Source: Iris pallida (Eukaryota; Streptophyta; Magnoliopsida; Asparagales; Iridaceae). From it: a DNA stretch of 64,000 bases. A model generated the notes under the pieces. The model was not told the DNA's origin. It made no database searches and worked only from the letters and a program-made list of their open reading frames with translations. The DNA lies in assembly GCA_029216955.1 (NCBI GenBank), contig JANAVB010009598.1:24989912-25053911 (forward strand), given 5' to 3'. Every line of letters begins with the position of its first letter. Position 1 is the stretch's first letter. This document shows positions 46,701-57,657 of this stretch, piece by piece. Position numbers and translations under genes: made by a program.

Positions 46701-46837
46701 TAAGACTTTTATGTAGTATGCACCCCCTCGTCTGGTTAGACAGCATTGATCGTATTATACGGTATTCATCTACCCGTAATACGTAGCTGGCTGAGTCATT
46801 CCTCCGCTCTCCAGTATTCTGGTTCTGGGGCGTGACA
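43708..46837 (+). mobile_element. 3' LTR of element C
   Basis: Matches the 5' LTR along its whole length. The 78-bp length excess is accounted for by one more 69-bp unit and one more cattggacc unit (9 bp). About 35 substitutions, mostly transitions, were seen by eye. Confidence 0.92.
44566..45029 (+). repeat. 69-bp minisatellite in element C 3' LTR
   Basis: As at 36321-36712, with one more unit (about six). The minus-strand frame over it is 144 codons against 121 in the 5' LTR, a difference of exactly 23. Confidence 0.9.
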
Positions 46838-46842
46838 TTATT
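46838..46842. other. Target-site duplication TTATT, right of element C
   Basis: Second copy of ttatt; element D sequence resumes with aatgattcctttgagc. Confidence 0.93.
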
Positions 46843-47668
46843 AATGATTCCTTTGAGCTTAAATTGATTAGGCATTTCTTATTGAGATTTTATCTCAAAG
46901 TTCATGATTATCTATACTTAGACGTTTCATACTTTGTGGAGGAGCATTCGAGTCGACTGGATTTCTCCTTCCCAAGTATTTTATCTTCATTACCTTCATG
47001 TTTATCTAATGGATATAATATATCATGCTAAGGTAATTGAATTCAAATGCATGAACTTTGGTATAAATTTTGCATAGATTCTAGTATACTTATTTTGATC
47101 TCTTTTCAATGATTATACTCTTTATGGAATTGATTCAGTAATTTGTATGGGCAAATTATGAATCATATTTTTTTGTGATCATTGTTAAAGTCTCATTATA
47201 TTTTTGATTTTTTATATATACTAGATCTGCGAATTTCTATTCCTCATGATTTATTTATGACCAATGATTGATTTCTACTATATTGATAGATTTTTTTGGT
47301 CAAATGACATTCAAAGCACATTTCATTTTTGGATTTTAGTTGGTATATTATTTATTGATTGATTTTTTTTACCAACTATACTGTATTTTGATAAGTTTTT
47401 ATACCTTAGTTTTGTAATTTTCTAAACTTGTCGTTTCACTGTTCTCCTAATCCTTGATCATGATTATTTTTTGCCTTCCTGCTGTACTTATGCTTGAGTT
47501 CGTTTTATCTCTTATTACGGGAGAGCTTTTTTTTGATCATGTCAAAGGGGGAGAAATAAGTTTAAGTTAGCACACAATATTCTAGTATTATGTATTTATT
47601 AGTGATACATGTATCTATTGTATATACATTAAACTTAAAGGATTTGCCATAATCAAAAAGAGGGAGAT
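46843..47668 (+). mobile_element. Internal 3' end of element D, right of element C
   Basis: AT-rich and non-coding. It carries caaagggggagaaa at 47543 and the terminal polypurine tract aaaaagagggagat at 47655-47668. Multiple such blocks are typical of sireviruses. Confidence 0.8.
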
Positions 47669-49158
47669 TGTTAGCCCAATGATTATATCATGTTTTTGAA
47701 TATGGCTAATCAATTAAGTTTAACATAATACCATCACTAATATTCATGTAATCACTATTATGTTGTGTGCTAACTTAAACTTAGCATTGTCCTAATATTA
47801 GCATTGTCCTAAATGTTCTATAACATATTGCTATGTTTGTATCATAATGCATCATACTGCTTTGTTCTTCTAACATGTATTTGTAGACATGCAGTAAGCA
47901 TGATCAAGCCTTGACAAAGCAGGACACATGCAATGGAGAATTATTAATGGGCCAAAGACGGCATTATACAAGAAGATTTTTCTGAACCGCCCAACGACCT
48001 ATCCGGGGCCTCGCATCGGGGGTTCCGCTGCCCGGTCAGCGGACAGGGGTCGAGGGGGCAGCGCCCCCCCGTTAGGGGTTCGGGGACGAAGTTCCCGAAA
48101 GGTATTCAGATTTTCAGATCTGTTTATCTTTGGACGATTGTCGTCAAGGAAAAATACGTCTTCAATGTCAGGAAAAAGACGTCATCAAAAGGGCTATTAG
48201 TTTTCATATTTATTCTGTATTTTTCCCTTTTATTGAGTCTAGAAAAAATATGAGATTGATCGGATCAGTACTGGCTTAGGTTTTTCTCAGTCCACAAACA
48301 AAAATAAGCCTACCTACGTATCCCAAAAATCCACAATTCCAAAAGGCCCAAAACCTATGCAAATTTGGTTTATTCCTTACTGTTCTGAACCAGCAGAACT
48401 CTGACAGAACTCTGACCGAGTTCGGTCCGAGTTCGGTCCGAGTTCGGCCCGAGTTCGGTCTGGGTTATTTGAATTTTAGTTCCCACCAAATCTGCATGCA
48501 ACGTTCGTATGCGAAATCCTAGCATCCGAACTCTGCCCGAATCTGCCCGAACTCTGCCCGAGTTCGGTTCCCCAAAAATACTATAAATAGAGTTGAGATT
48601 ACCATTCATTTCAACAATCCAATTTCATCTCTTCTCTTCTCTATCTAAAGTGTTCTGAGCTTTACTTTCATATCTAAGCCTTTACGACTCTTAGCCAAGC
48701 CAGTACAGTTTCTGTTTAATCTAGAGTTTGGTATTGAAGAGTTGTATCGGAGGTTGTATTCAGAAAACATTCCAGTTTTCCAATTGCCTTCTGGAGCCGG
48801 TCGTGCGCTCGTCACCAAGCACGGTGTTGTGAAGTCGGTCGTGCACTTGTCACCAAGCACGGTGTTGTAAGAGACTGCAAGCTCTCAGTTAAAGCTTGTG
48901 CCATAGTGGATTAACATCGAGCAAGAGTACTCGAGACTGGACTAGTCCTCTCAGAGGGAAACCAGTATACATCGCTGTGTCACTGAGTTTGAATTCTTTA
49001 CTCTTACTTTACCGTATTTTATTTACCGTCTTTTGTATGCCATAATTTATAATTGCTTCATATTTTTAATTGGTAATTATTTTTCCGCTGCACATGCACA
49101 CACTCTATTCACCCCCCCCCCCCCCCCCCCCCCCCCCCCAGAGGTGCTCAACGGTCCT

Positions 49159-49161
<3 letters not shown>
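47669..49161 (+). mobile_element. 3' LTR of element D
   Basis: 1,493 bp, same ends as the 5' LTR. It has an extra ccgagttcggt unit (about 48420-48450) and a run of 28 C (49112-49139) where the 5' LTR has seven. TATA box at 48581-48590. Confidence 0.9.
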
Positions 49162-49530
<369 letters not shown>

Positions 49531-49735
49531 TTTAAAATTATTTCAAATATTCTATTAGAGCCCTATAAACCCGATTGACTTGACCCAATCCGAGCCTAAC
49601 CCGATCCTCCATGCTTAGACTTTATATGTTGAACCCAATTTCGGGTCAAATTTGGGCTCGTAAACTTATGATTTATCGGGTTGGGCTCGGATTGACCTCA
49701 AGCCTGACCCAACCCACCCAAGTTGCACCCCTAAT
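49531..49735 (-). mobile_element. hAT-like MITE fragment
   Basis: Read from the right end the sequence is taggggtgcaacttgggtgg, followed by Gly/Pro-type gggttgggctcgg repeats, the look of a non-autonomous hAT terminus with its subterminal repeats. I find no matching second terminus, so it is probably truncated at the array border. Confidence 0.45.
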
Positions 49736-50188
49736 TTCCAAGGGGGGCTTAGGTTTTACTTTCCCACAACAATAGGAATATGAAACTCCTCATATTCCTC
49801 CTCAATTTTCAATCCTAGACATAACAAACAAGGATAATAAATCTAAAACTCATTCTCAAGCCTCCAAAACTTGAACCAAACGCCCATATGTAAAGTAATC
49901 GAACAAATATGAACCGGCAAATGCTACAGAATTGCCACATTCTTCAATTTCACGGCCTTCAATGTGTTCCTATATCAACAATTTAAATATTTCATACAAA
50001 AGCGCGACACTTGTGCCTTCGGAACAGTATAATTTGATCAACAAAAGGCTGGCACCTAATGCTTATTTTCGTGACTACACTGTTATCATCCATTGAGAAT
50101 TTAAAATTTCCAATATCAAAATTTAAACATCCCTCAGCTTGAATAGTGCACTTTAACTTGCAACAACAAAAAAATATCTAAAGCTGAA
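49736..50188 (-). other. Unique AT-rich stretch, possible 3' untranslated region
   Basis: No repeat or ORF. It lies directly downstream of the exon at 50189-50302 on the minus strand and could be its 3' UTR; no clear polyadenylation signal could be chosen among the AT-rich candidates. Confidence 0.3.
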
Positions 50189-50302
50189 TCAGCAAAGACC
50201 TCTTGACTTCTGATAGTCTTCATGGCTCAATAAGGAGTCCTTAACCTTAAGCCAGTCAGCTGGTTTTGGCATAATAATTGCAATATACCCTTCTCGTGCT
50301 GC
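50189..50302 (-). CDS. Probable last exon of an unidentified host gene
   Basis: On the minus strand a polypyrimidine tract and acceptor (ttttattttctttcag, 50303-50318) precede 38 codons ending in TGA (50189-50191). The first codons give AAREGYIAIIMPKPADWLKV and the end is ...SHEDYQKSRGLC. Only this frame is open; the other two stop early. Codon use and composition look like a plant gene and unlike the neighbouring transposons. Earlier exons should lie at higher coordinates or beyond the inserted MITEs, but I could not find any with confidence. The fragment is too short for me to assign a family. It could also be a remnant of a gene disrupted by the insertions. Confidence 0.5.
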   Translation of the reverse strand, partial: AAREGYIAIIMPKPADWLKVKDSLLSHEDYQKSRGLC

Positions 50303-51386
50303 CTGAAAGAAAATAAAAATAAATGAAAGGAGAACGCGTACACAAACATATGGCTCTATCAGTAATTCAAATATGATATATATCCAAGCATTGTTATTTG
50401 GGAATTATAATTGCCAAGGAAGTTTTTACAATTTCCACGGATTGTCAAAGTTGGTTACCAAAATTATCCTTAATTTATAAGGGAAGTTATAAATTTTATT
50501 TTTTTAAACGGTAATAAATTGAGGGTAGTTTTGGTAACCCACCTTGAAAATCCGAAAACATTGTAAAAGCCTCATTGGCAATTGCAATACCCTATTGTTT
50601 AATTGTTCTTTAACCTTGTCATGCATACTCTCATAGTGGTATTCCTAGTGCCAAAATTATACTTGGATGCTAAACCTTCCAACTAAAAATGAACAATGCA
50701 GTTTTGTTATTTGACTAACTCACCAACAATGGTGGCAGCTCCATTTTATGTATAGATCATTACTACGGGCACTACATTGAGGCATCACAAATTTGTCAAA
50801 ATTTTCATACCCAGAATACCCTTTTAAAAATGTTAGGGGGTATCACAACTTTAAGTATAAAAAGAACAATCATTTTTTGGCTATTTCTTCTTCCCAAACT
50901 TATAAACCTTGGTCCATGTTTTTTTGCATAGTTTTGTAGTAGATGGTCCTATTTGAGACTATTTTTGAAGTTTCGAACTCCTTTGACGGAGTTTCGAAGC
51001 TTCAGAATGGAGAAACAAAACAGTTCCGTTTGGGACGACAAATGACCGCCAAAATTTTGGCCATCCTAACAATAGCTATGACTTCTTCAGGACTGTCAAA
51101 AAGGGAAGTCCTAGCTATTATTAGGACTGCTACAATTTTGGCAGTCTTAACCGTCTCCGAAGAGTTGTCTCCAGCTTCAAGGTTTGATAGCTCTGACTTA
51201 CTTCAAGGTTTACCTACATCAATTTGACTAGTGTCCTCATAAACTTGCAGTTCTCCTCAAGGAACTATAAAGTATAAACTATAAACGAGAAGAGGCATCG
51301 AATGTTGGCTTCTCACCGTCAGCTCACTTAATGCCGATGGAATAAAGCTCATCCCTCTTTCTACTGAAAGGCATAATTTAGGGAAG

Positions 51387-51438
51387 AATGGAAGGGACTA
51401 ATATGATAGTTTAATGGAAGGGACTAATATGATAGTTT
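51387..51438 (+). repeat. 26-bp direct repeat, two copies
   Basis: aatggaagggactaatatga plus tagttt, twice in tandem, identical. Confidence 0.85.
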
Positions 51439-51727
51439 ATGTTGGTAGTACATCCAGTCTTCTTCATATGCTTATCTTGAATTCCTACTCTCAGAATTTT
51501 AGAATCAACTCTTATAACAGTAAGTATCGACTCTTACCACGGTAGTGTTGATTGAAATTGTAACAATTACGTTGTAGATGTTCATGGAGTTGATTGATAT
51601 ACAGTAGGTTGTGTTCTTTTATTCTATCTGATGTTTCCTTGGGCCTTGGCCATGACTCGGTCATTTAACTGCAGATGTTTGATATCAAAGTGGCGGCATC
51701 TTCTTGATATTGTTCATTCCTTCCAAG

Positions 51728-52721
51728 TAGGCCTGTCAATGGTTGACCGAAAATCCGTATCCAATCCGTATTCGAACCGAAAATATCCGAAATTTCGGAT
51801 ACGGATACGGATTCGGATATCTTATCGGATATCGGATACGGATACGGTAAGTGCCATATCCGAACCAATAAAATCCGAACCAACAATATTTAATTTTTTT
51901 AATAAATTTAAAATATATATGTGGCTTTCAGAAATTTATAATTCAGCCAGCCCATCATGGGGGAGCCCATGAGCGGCCCCAACAGTGAGCAGCCCGTCCT
52001 GGACTGAAGTCTGGAAGGTTGCAACCCTAAAAACTCTCTTTTGAGTTTCGGCGGAGGCTCTCAGGAATGCATTAGTTTTCTCAAGAGCTCTAAAAAAAAA
52101 AAACCTGCTTTCTTCAGATCTGCACGGAGGAGAAGCAGATCCGGACGCATAGGCTCTCAGAAATATTGACCAGTATAAATCCATCTTGCCGTGTGTTTTG
52201 CCATTTTATGAACTAAATGTCAACTACAGTGTGTTGATTATTCTGCAGCTAGCTTGGATTTGCATACAGGAAGGGAACATAATCGCGGGGCTGTGACTGC
52301 CCAACTGGTCATCAACATAATTGCTGCGGTTGCATGCTTTCGGCTAGGTCTTTTGGCCAGGCTGTGCAAGATTTAGGCAAGGTGACCGTGATAATGTCCG
52401 AAGGTCTAGCCTGGAATAGTTTCTGGGTTGCCATGGCATTTTTATTTAGAAATCAGCCTTCCTGGAGGCAAAGCTCCTGTAAGGTGCATACCTCCAGTTT
52501 ATGTATGAGCCTTGTGTGGAGAATTTCTTGTTGTATGTATTTTTTAGTAATCTTATTGGTTCGGATATTATCCGATATCCGATAAAATTATCGGTAACGG
52601 ATATGGTAGCCAAAACGTATATCCGATCGGATATCGGATAGTTATCGGATATATCCGATAGTTAATGGTTCGGATATGGTATTGCCAATATCCGACCAAT
52701 AAGCTACCATTGACAGGCCTA
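51728..52721. mobile_element. Non-autonomous hAT transposon, 994 bp
   Basis: Terminal inverted repeats taggcctgtcaatggt and accattgacaggccta, flanked by the 8-bp direct repeat cttccaag (51720-51727 and 52722-52729). Eight-base duplications and such termini are typical of hAT. Subterminal regions repeat cggatatcggata-type units on both sides (51780-51860, 52560-52690). The interior (51950-52540) is not AT-rich and unlike the ends. No transposase. Confidence 0.93.
51950..52540. other. Interior cargo of the hAT element
   Basis: About 590 bp of mixed base composition between AT-rich subterminal repeats. The longest frames are 82-83 codons (minus 51936-52184; plus 52334-52585), neither with a domain I can name. 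A captured host fragment is possible but not shown. Confidence 0.35.
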
Positions 52722-53634
52722 CTTCCAAGAGACCTCCTTGTTCAAAAATGTGTTTTGAAAGAATGCTCTCAAAGTCATTTTCTTCACTAAATACTTAATA
52801 TTAAGCGGCAGTAAGAATTCTACATTTATCTTGCATTTTTCCACATTGTAATTACCAATTATAACACTTCCTTCTCTCTTACAAAGAAACTGGTGCAAAA
52901 ATAATCCCCAAATCATTGTTATAGGGACACATAAAAAGAAAAACAATTATTTGCTTCATTTGAATAGCAACGATGAAGTAACCTCCATTTTTTTGTTTTC
53001 TAAAACGACGATTTGGTGTGTTAAAGATATTGGCTTGATTATCATAAGGCTGCCAAAATTTTGACAGTTAGCAATGTGGACTCGCAAAATTTTGATAGTC
53101 CTAACGATAGTCAAAACTACCAAAATTTTGACACTCTTGAGACAGAGAACTGTGTCTTAGAACTGCCAAAATTTTAACAGCCTTTCATATTGTCAGGACT
53201 GTCAAAGTTTTGTCAATCCTACATTCCCGATTTCTGAAACTTCGAAACCCCAATAATGGGATTCGAAATTCCAGAAATAGTCCCAATTTGCGCTATACAT
53301 TACTTAAACATGAAATCTTGGTGCGTTCCTATCTTTGATTAGGGTTGCAAGAGGAAGAGAAGGAGAGAAGAACAAAGTAGGTAGAGGAAGAGGAAGAGGA
53401 AGAGCAAAGAAGAGAGTTTGGTTCGTGTGTTGCCCCCTAACAATTTCCTAACTTTAAGTGTGTTTTCCCCTAACATATGATGCCCCCTAACAAAATATGT
53501 ACTGCCCTCAGTAGTAATCTTTATTTAACATTATTGCATTACCCACATGTTTCATGTAAATCTATGCTAGAACAGCCATACACGCACGAGCGCACTTGCA
53601 CATGCGAAAGCACAAAGTTTCAAGCTGCCATAAT

Positions 53635-54113
53635 GCTATGTTACCTGGACTCGGGTACGGGTGTCGGGTACGGGTACATATCCAAGAGTCGGGCCCTTCA
53701 AACTCATAATTGAAGGACACACAGACTCGGCTAAAAATGATCCAAATTTTGGGTATGGGTACGGGTGACTAAGATTTCGTAAAAAGACAACCTGTAATTA
53801 TAAATTACTAATAAACTTTATTCAACTAGTTGAATAAGTCCCTAGGGACCGTCCCTTCAGCTCCCCTACTACTTAACTACCAGTCTACCATATTAAAATA
53901 AACTATCTACACCATTAGCACATTAAAATAAACTATCTACATCACTACCACATTAAAATAAACTATCTACTTCACTATCAGTCTTTCGATTGTCACCATG
54001 AAGGATCCGATTGTCACCATGGAGGATCGGATACGGATTCCATACCCATACCCATGTCCTAAAGGATCGACACGGATACTTCTCCTTAAAGTGGAGAGTC
54101 CGGATAACATAGC
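53635..54113. mobile_element. MITE with gctatgtta termini, 479 bp
   Basis: gctatgttacctggactcg at the left and gagtccggataacatagc at the right are inverse with two mismatches, followed inwards by gggtacggg repeats and ggatcg repeats. This terminal type is widespread in plant genomes. ataat stands on both sides, with one extra T at the right, so the duplication is only a candidate. Confidence 0.75.
53890..53979 (+). repeat. 30-bp tandem repeat inside the MITE
   Basis: Three copies of a unit with cattaaaataaactatctac, with two to five differences each. Just after it gattgtcaccatg.aggatc occurs twice. Confidence 0.88.
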
Positions 54114-56152
54114 TATAATGTATCCTTAAGAGGGAAATAGCACTAAACTCCTACTCAAACTTTTCAAACAGATAACTAAAGAAATGCTTACACTCGGAAT
54201 TCAACAAACTGAAGTTAGAAGCCAAAATCTCCAGGTTGTACGTTCATCACGTTAAAAGATCTATAGAATTTCACAATAACTTGAATATATCTGTGAACTT
54301 AATTCATTCAAAGGGCTAGAGCGCAATAAAAAGAAAAATCAAACAAATTAGGTGGGACACCTTGCAAGACAGATAGAGAGAGAGGGAGAGAGAGAGTAGA
54401 AAACTCTAAAATAAGTTTTAAGTCACGAATGAAAATAAACTATGTGAAAGTCCAAGGGTCCAAGAACAGCATCCAACAACTAGCTTTCCTCAACATGAAT
54501 GGACACAGAAATGAGATATTATGTGGATGCATCATGCATGGTAACTAGTACATTTTTGCACCCATAACACGGACCTGAACTGAACCAGCATGATCTACCC
54601 TAATCCATATCTGAGTTGGTATGTTTCCATTCACAATGATGGAGACACACACCAAATGGTACAGGGACAAGTTTGGTCAACACAAGTATTACTCAACCCA
54701 GACCGGGGCAGAGTGCAAGAAATTGGAGGTGAGGTGGAGCAAACATGGAGTTTTAGTTATATTACTATGTACCTTTTTGTTTATTCAGACCGAACCTGAG
54801 CTCAATAGTGAACGTGTTGGGTGAAGTAACTATGTAGAGGACCCAGACCCATAGTCAAATGCATAAATGAGGAGGTCAGGTGTGGGAAATATGGAGTTCT
54901 AGTCCGACCTGCCTTCAGCACTAAACAGATTAGTAGCATATATATGGAGAACCGGATCCAACCAGAACACACATGGAGCAGTGGTATTTCCAGGTCTGCG
55001 TCTAGTTCTAGCACTACCCATAATGGACCTTCCCTGGTAACAGCTCTAGTGACCAAAGTGATGAAATGTTACTTGTTAACTATGAGGACATACAGCTATA
55101 GAAGGCCTTATCAAGGTATGTCTAATATTAATTCATAGGGCAATAGAAACATTTAAATGAAGGAGAAGACTGAAGGAGAGAGAGAGACTAAAGAAGACTT
55201 GATATGAACAATAGGTAAAGAACTCTCCAGAGTTTATTCGTAGCAAACAGACTAGAGACTTTGTTGTAGCAGCCTGCTTTGGTAGCATTAGAAGTTTTAA
55301 AGCCCAGCCCTTCCGCACCGAATCTTGCAAATTACTTCATTCATATGGATATGTATAACTTCAAACTGGGCAATCAATTTACGAATGTGAATTTTGATGA
55401 TGATTGGATGGGTTAAGAGGGGGGGTGGTTATTTGCCCTAGTGGAAGGAAATTGGAAACAGATGGGAAATAGTTCACCACCCTTTTGACAACAACTATCA
55501 GCTCTTGAGAATACTTCCGCAAGGCTCAAAATTCAGTATCAGATCACTATATTAGTACCAATATCGCAATTTATAGTTATAAGATTTGATCCTAGTAATA
55601 AAGAATCATGCTGTTTGCGCTTCAGAAGAAATACAAATATTATTACGAAGTGTACCAAGATAGGACATCAAATTCAAGCATAGTTTCATACATTATTAGG
55701 TAGAGCTATCTTTTAGTGAAATAATGGTTGATCTAAGTAAATACCACAAGGATAATAATATTATTCTTTATCACTTTATTCTACTAACAAAAAAATTATA
55801 TTATATTGATATTCGTTAAAATGTACAAAGAGATTATTTTTGTTTTTACAAATAAGAAAAATATATATGGAGCACGAATATCATTAAAATGAATCAACTA
55901 CTCAAAAAAAAAATATTAGTAAACACCTCAAAATATTCAACAGGATTTCATAAGACAAATCTGGATCACCTGATTAAACTACAATTGGACCAAAATAAAC
56001 TGAACTGGCAAAAAAATCAACACACAAGCATATAAGTGGAGCTCAAATAGGCACTATGTATTATAATCAAATGTAGCTTAAGATTTTATGAGGGTTCATG
56101 TGTATATTCGGTGGTTGAAAAAAAGGGTGTCATACATATGGTCCTATGATTA
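54114..56152. other. Low-repeat stretch without a recognised gene
   Basis: AT-rich, with a GA tract at 54370-54395 and a short CT-rich stretch near 55160. Frames of 60-84 codons occur (for example plus 54621-54824) without domain or convincing splice context. Upstream exons of the gene ending at 50189 might be here but I could not identify any. Confidence 0.5.
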
Positions 56153-56162
56153 TGGCCCAACC

Positions 56163-56398
56163 TCTGTTCTAAAAGGCGGTCTAGGCGGTGCCTGCTGCCC
56201 GCCCGATGCCCGCCTAGGTGTCCGCCTAGACCCCCACCACCACCACCACCACATCCGACTATGCATATTTTGGGATTTTAAGAACTTTTTCTGCAAATTT
56301 CATTAAATTTTTTGGAATTTTTTTTTAAATATATTTTTGAACCGCCTAGATCTAGGCGGGTGCCCATCCGACAAGCGACTAGCGCTTTTCACAACCTT
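56163..56398. mobile_element. Small MITE with aggcgg repeats, 236 bp
   Basis: Flanked by the direct repeat tggcccaacc (56153-56162 and 56399-56408). Imperfect inverted ends are gttctaaaaggcg at the left and cgcttttcacaac at the right. Contains gtctaggcgg/ccgcctag blocks and a CCA triplet run (56233-56252). The long flanking repeat suggests a hAT- or Mutator-type insertion. Confidence 0.7.
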
Positions 56399-56614
56399 TG
56401 GCCCAACCCAACTAAAAGACTTTAAAAGGTCCATGTAATTATTTTGCAACGGAGAAAAAGAGTACCGTATAATCCTAAATCCTAATTTAGCATAAATTCA
56501 GCTCGAAAACTCGCTCAAACCCAATCATTTACAACCCTAATTATACATTAGTGCCCCTGAAGCTGATCCAAACCCCACAAACTGTTAACCTAATCCCTTG
56601 TAAGGCTCGGGATC

Positions 56615-57657
56615 TGTCACGTCCCGATTCCGGATAATCGAAAACTAGCCACTGGACGTGATGCCGTACAAGTCTGGATTGCACTTATACAAGGCAAAAC
56701 CATTATAGTTTCTGTTATTTCTTAGAAAACAATGACAGCGCAGCAAAACCAAGCAGATAAATTAAAGTCACAACAAGATATGAAGAATGTATCTCTTTAT
56801 TGATAATTGTAATAGATTACAAGACTTGTAGCTGAAATACAGAATTTACAACAGATTACAAGACTCTTGAATAGCCAACTGAATATGTACTTGCCATTTA
56901 GGCTTACAACCAAATATACCGACTTTGCTTACAATCTCACTAGTACCACTGAGTTACACTGTTCCATACATTATGTCCCGTATAGCAGAAGACATCGTTT
57001 TGTAAGAAGAGTTTCTGCGTACTCATCCGATTCATCGATGCCAAGCACTGATCAAACGATTTCACCCATGCACGAGCACCTGTAAAGATGCCCACAAACG
57101 TGGGTCAGTACATCATCTATGTACTGGCGGCGATGCTGGCCCAACTCACCTAAGAAGACAACACTAAGTAATCATATTATAGAACATTATTAAAAGTGAT
57201 CTTTCTCGTTGCCTTAGGGTCGATTAGCAGTTCATATCCGACAGAAGTAAAATATGCATCTTATGTATAGCCAGCATAATGTAAAACATATATGATATCA
57301 CCCTTTGGTGATGTCTTACCTACGATCGTGTAGCCATTTCTGTACATTTATAATACTTTGCCTGCACAAGACATTATTAGTAACAATATCATATTTATCA
57401 TATTTGTCACCGTTCAGATGATACTTACCAAAGCCAACACCATTTCCTGTAATTGAGTAATAACTTACTCTGCCTGCATAAGACATCATTAGCACTGTAC
57501 TTATCTATATGAAGGTCACTGGCGACACCCGATCTTGGACCGTCTTCCTGGTATAACGGCGCCCCTTCAAGTGCGGGTAGCTAGCCCTACTAAAGGTCCC
57601 GCATACCGTGCTACTACTTCAGCACGAGGTTCCTTCTGGAACGAATCGATTTCCGAG
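56615..57657 (-). mobile_element. Truncated LTR E1, same family as element E
   Basis: Starts tgtcacgtcccg and shares with the E LTRs the stretch aactagccact..cgtgatgccgtacaagtct, tacaagactcttgaatagcc and ccaagcactgatcaaacgat. It stops where element E begins (57658). It is more diverged than the two E LTRs are from each other, so it is an older copy into which E inserted. Confidence 0.82.

Larger units (their letters stand above)
35472..46837 (+). mobile_element. Gypsy chromovirus element C, full length, coding region decayed
   Basis: 11.37 kb with LTRs of 3,052 and 3,130 bp (tgtcactccccg ... ggggcgtgaca), 5-bp duplication ttatt, an internal region of 5,184 bp and the domain order gag, protease, reverse transcriptase, RNase H, integrase, chromodomain-like tail. 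That order and the tail place it with plant chromoviruses, probably the Tekay/Del group. The LTRs differ by about 1% by eye, so insertion is recent. It sits inside Copia element D. Confidence 0.93.
29540..49161 (+). mobile_element. Copia element D (sirevirus-like), non-autonomous, interrupted by element C
   Basis: Bounded by direct LTRs starting tgttagcccaatg and ending ggtcctaca. The tRNA-iMet-type primer site tggtatcagagc follows the first LTR, and a polypurine tract precedes the second. Without C the element is about 8.25 kb. It lies inside an (AT)n tract, so its target duplication cannot be told from the repeat. It has a gag ORF but no protease, integrase, reverse transcriptase or RNase H. 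A long AT-rich 3' region and several aagggggagca-like blocks resemble sireviruses. Confidence 0.87.
50758..53516. mobile_element. Long imperfect inverted repeat, possible DNA transposon
   Basis: The ends ttactacgggcactaca (50759) and tgtactgccctcagtagtaa (about 53498) are inverse to each other, as are gttagggggtatcac and gatgccccctaac, ttgagactatttttgaagtt and its counterpart near 53270, and several blocks with caaaattttggc. Arms are about 480 bp at perhaps 65-70% identity. The middle holds a hAT insert. I could not find a target duplication or transposase, so the class is open; two repeat copies in opposite orientation are the alternative. Confidence 0.55.

Noticed and set aside
54590..55330. 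Several 60-84-codon ORFs on both strands, possible missing exons
   Set aside because: No family match, no consistent splice sites or frame continuity with the exon at 50189-50302.
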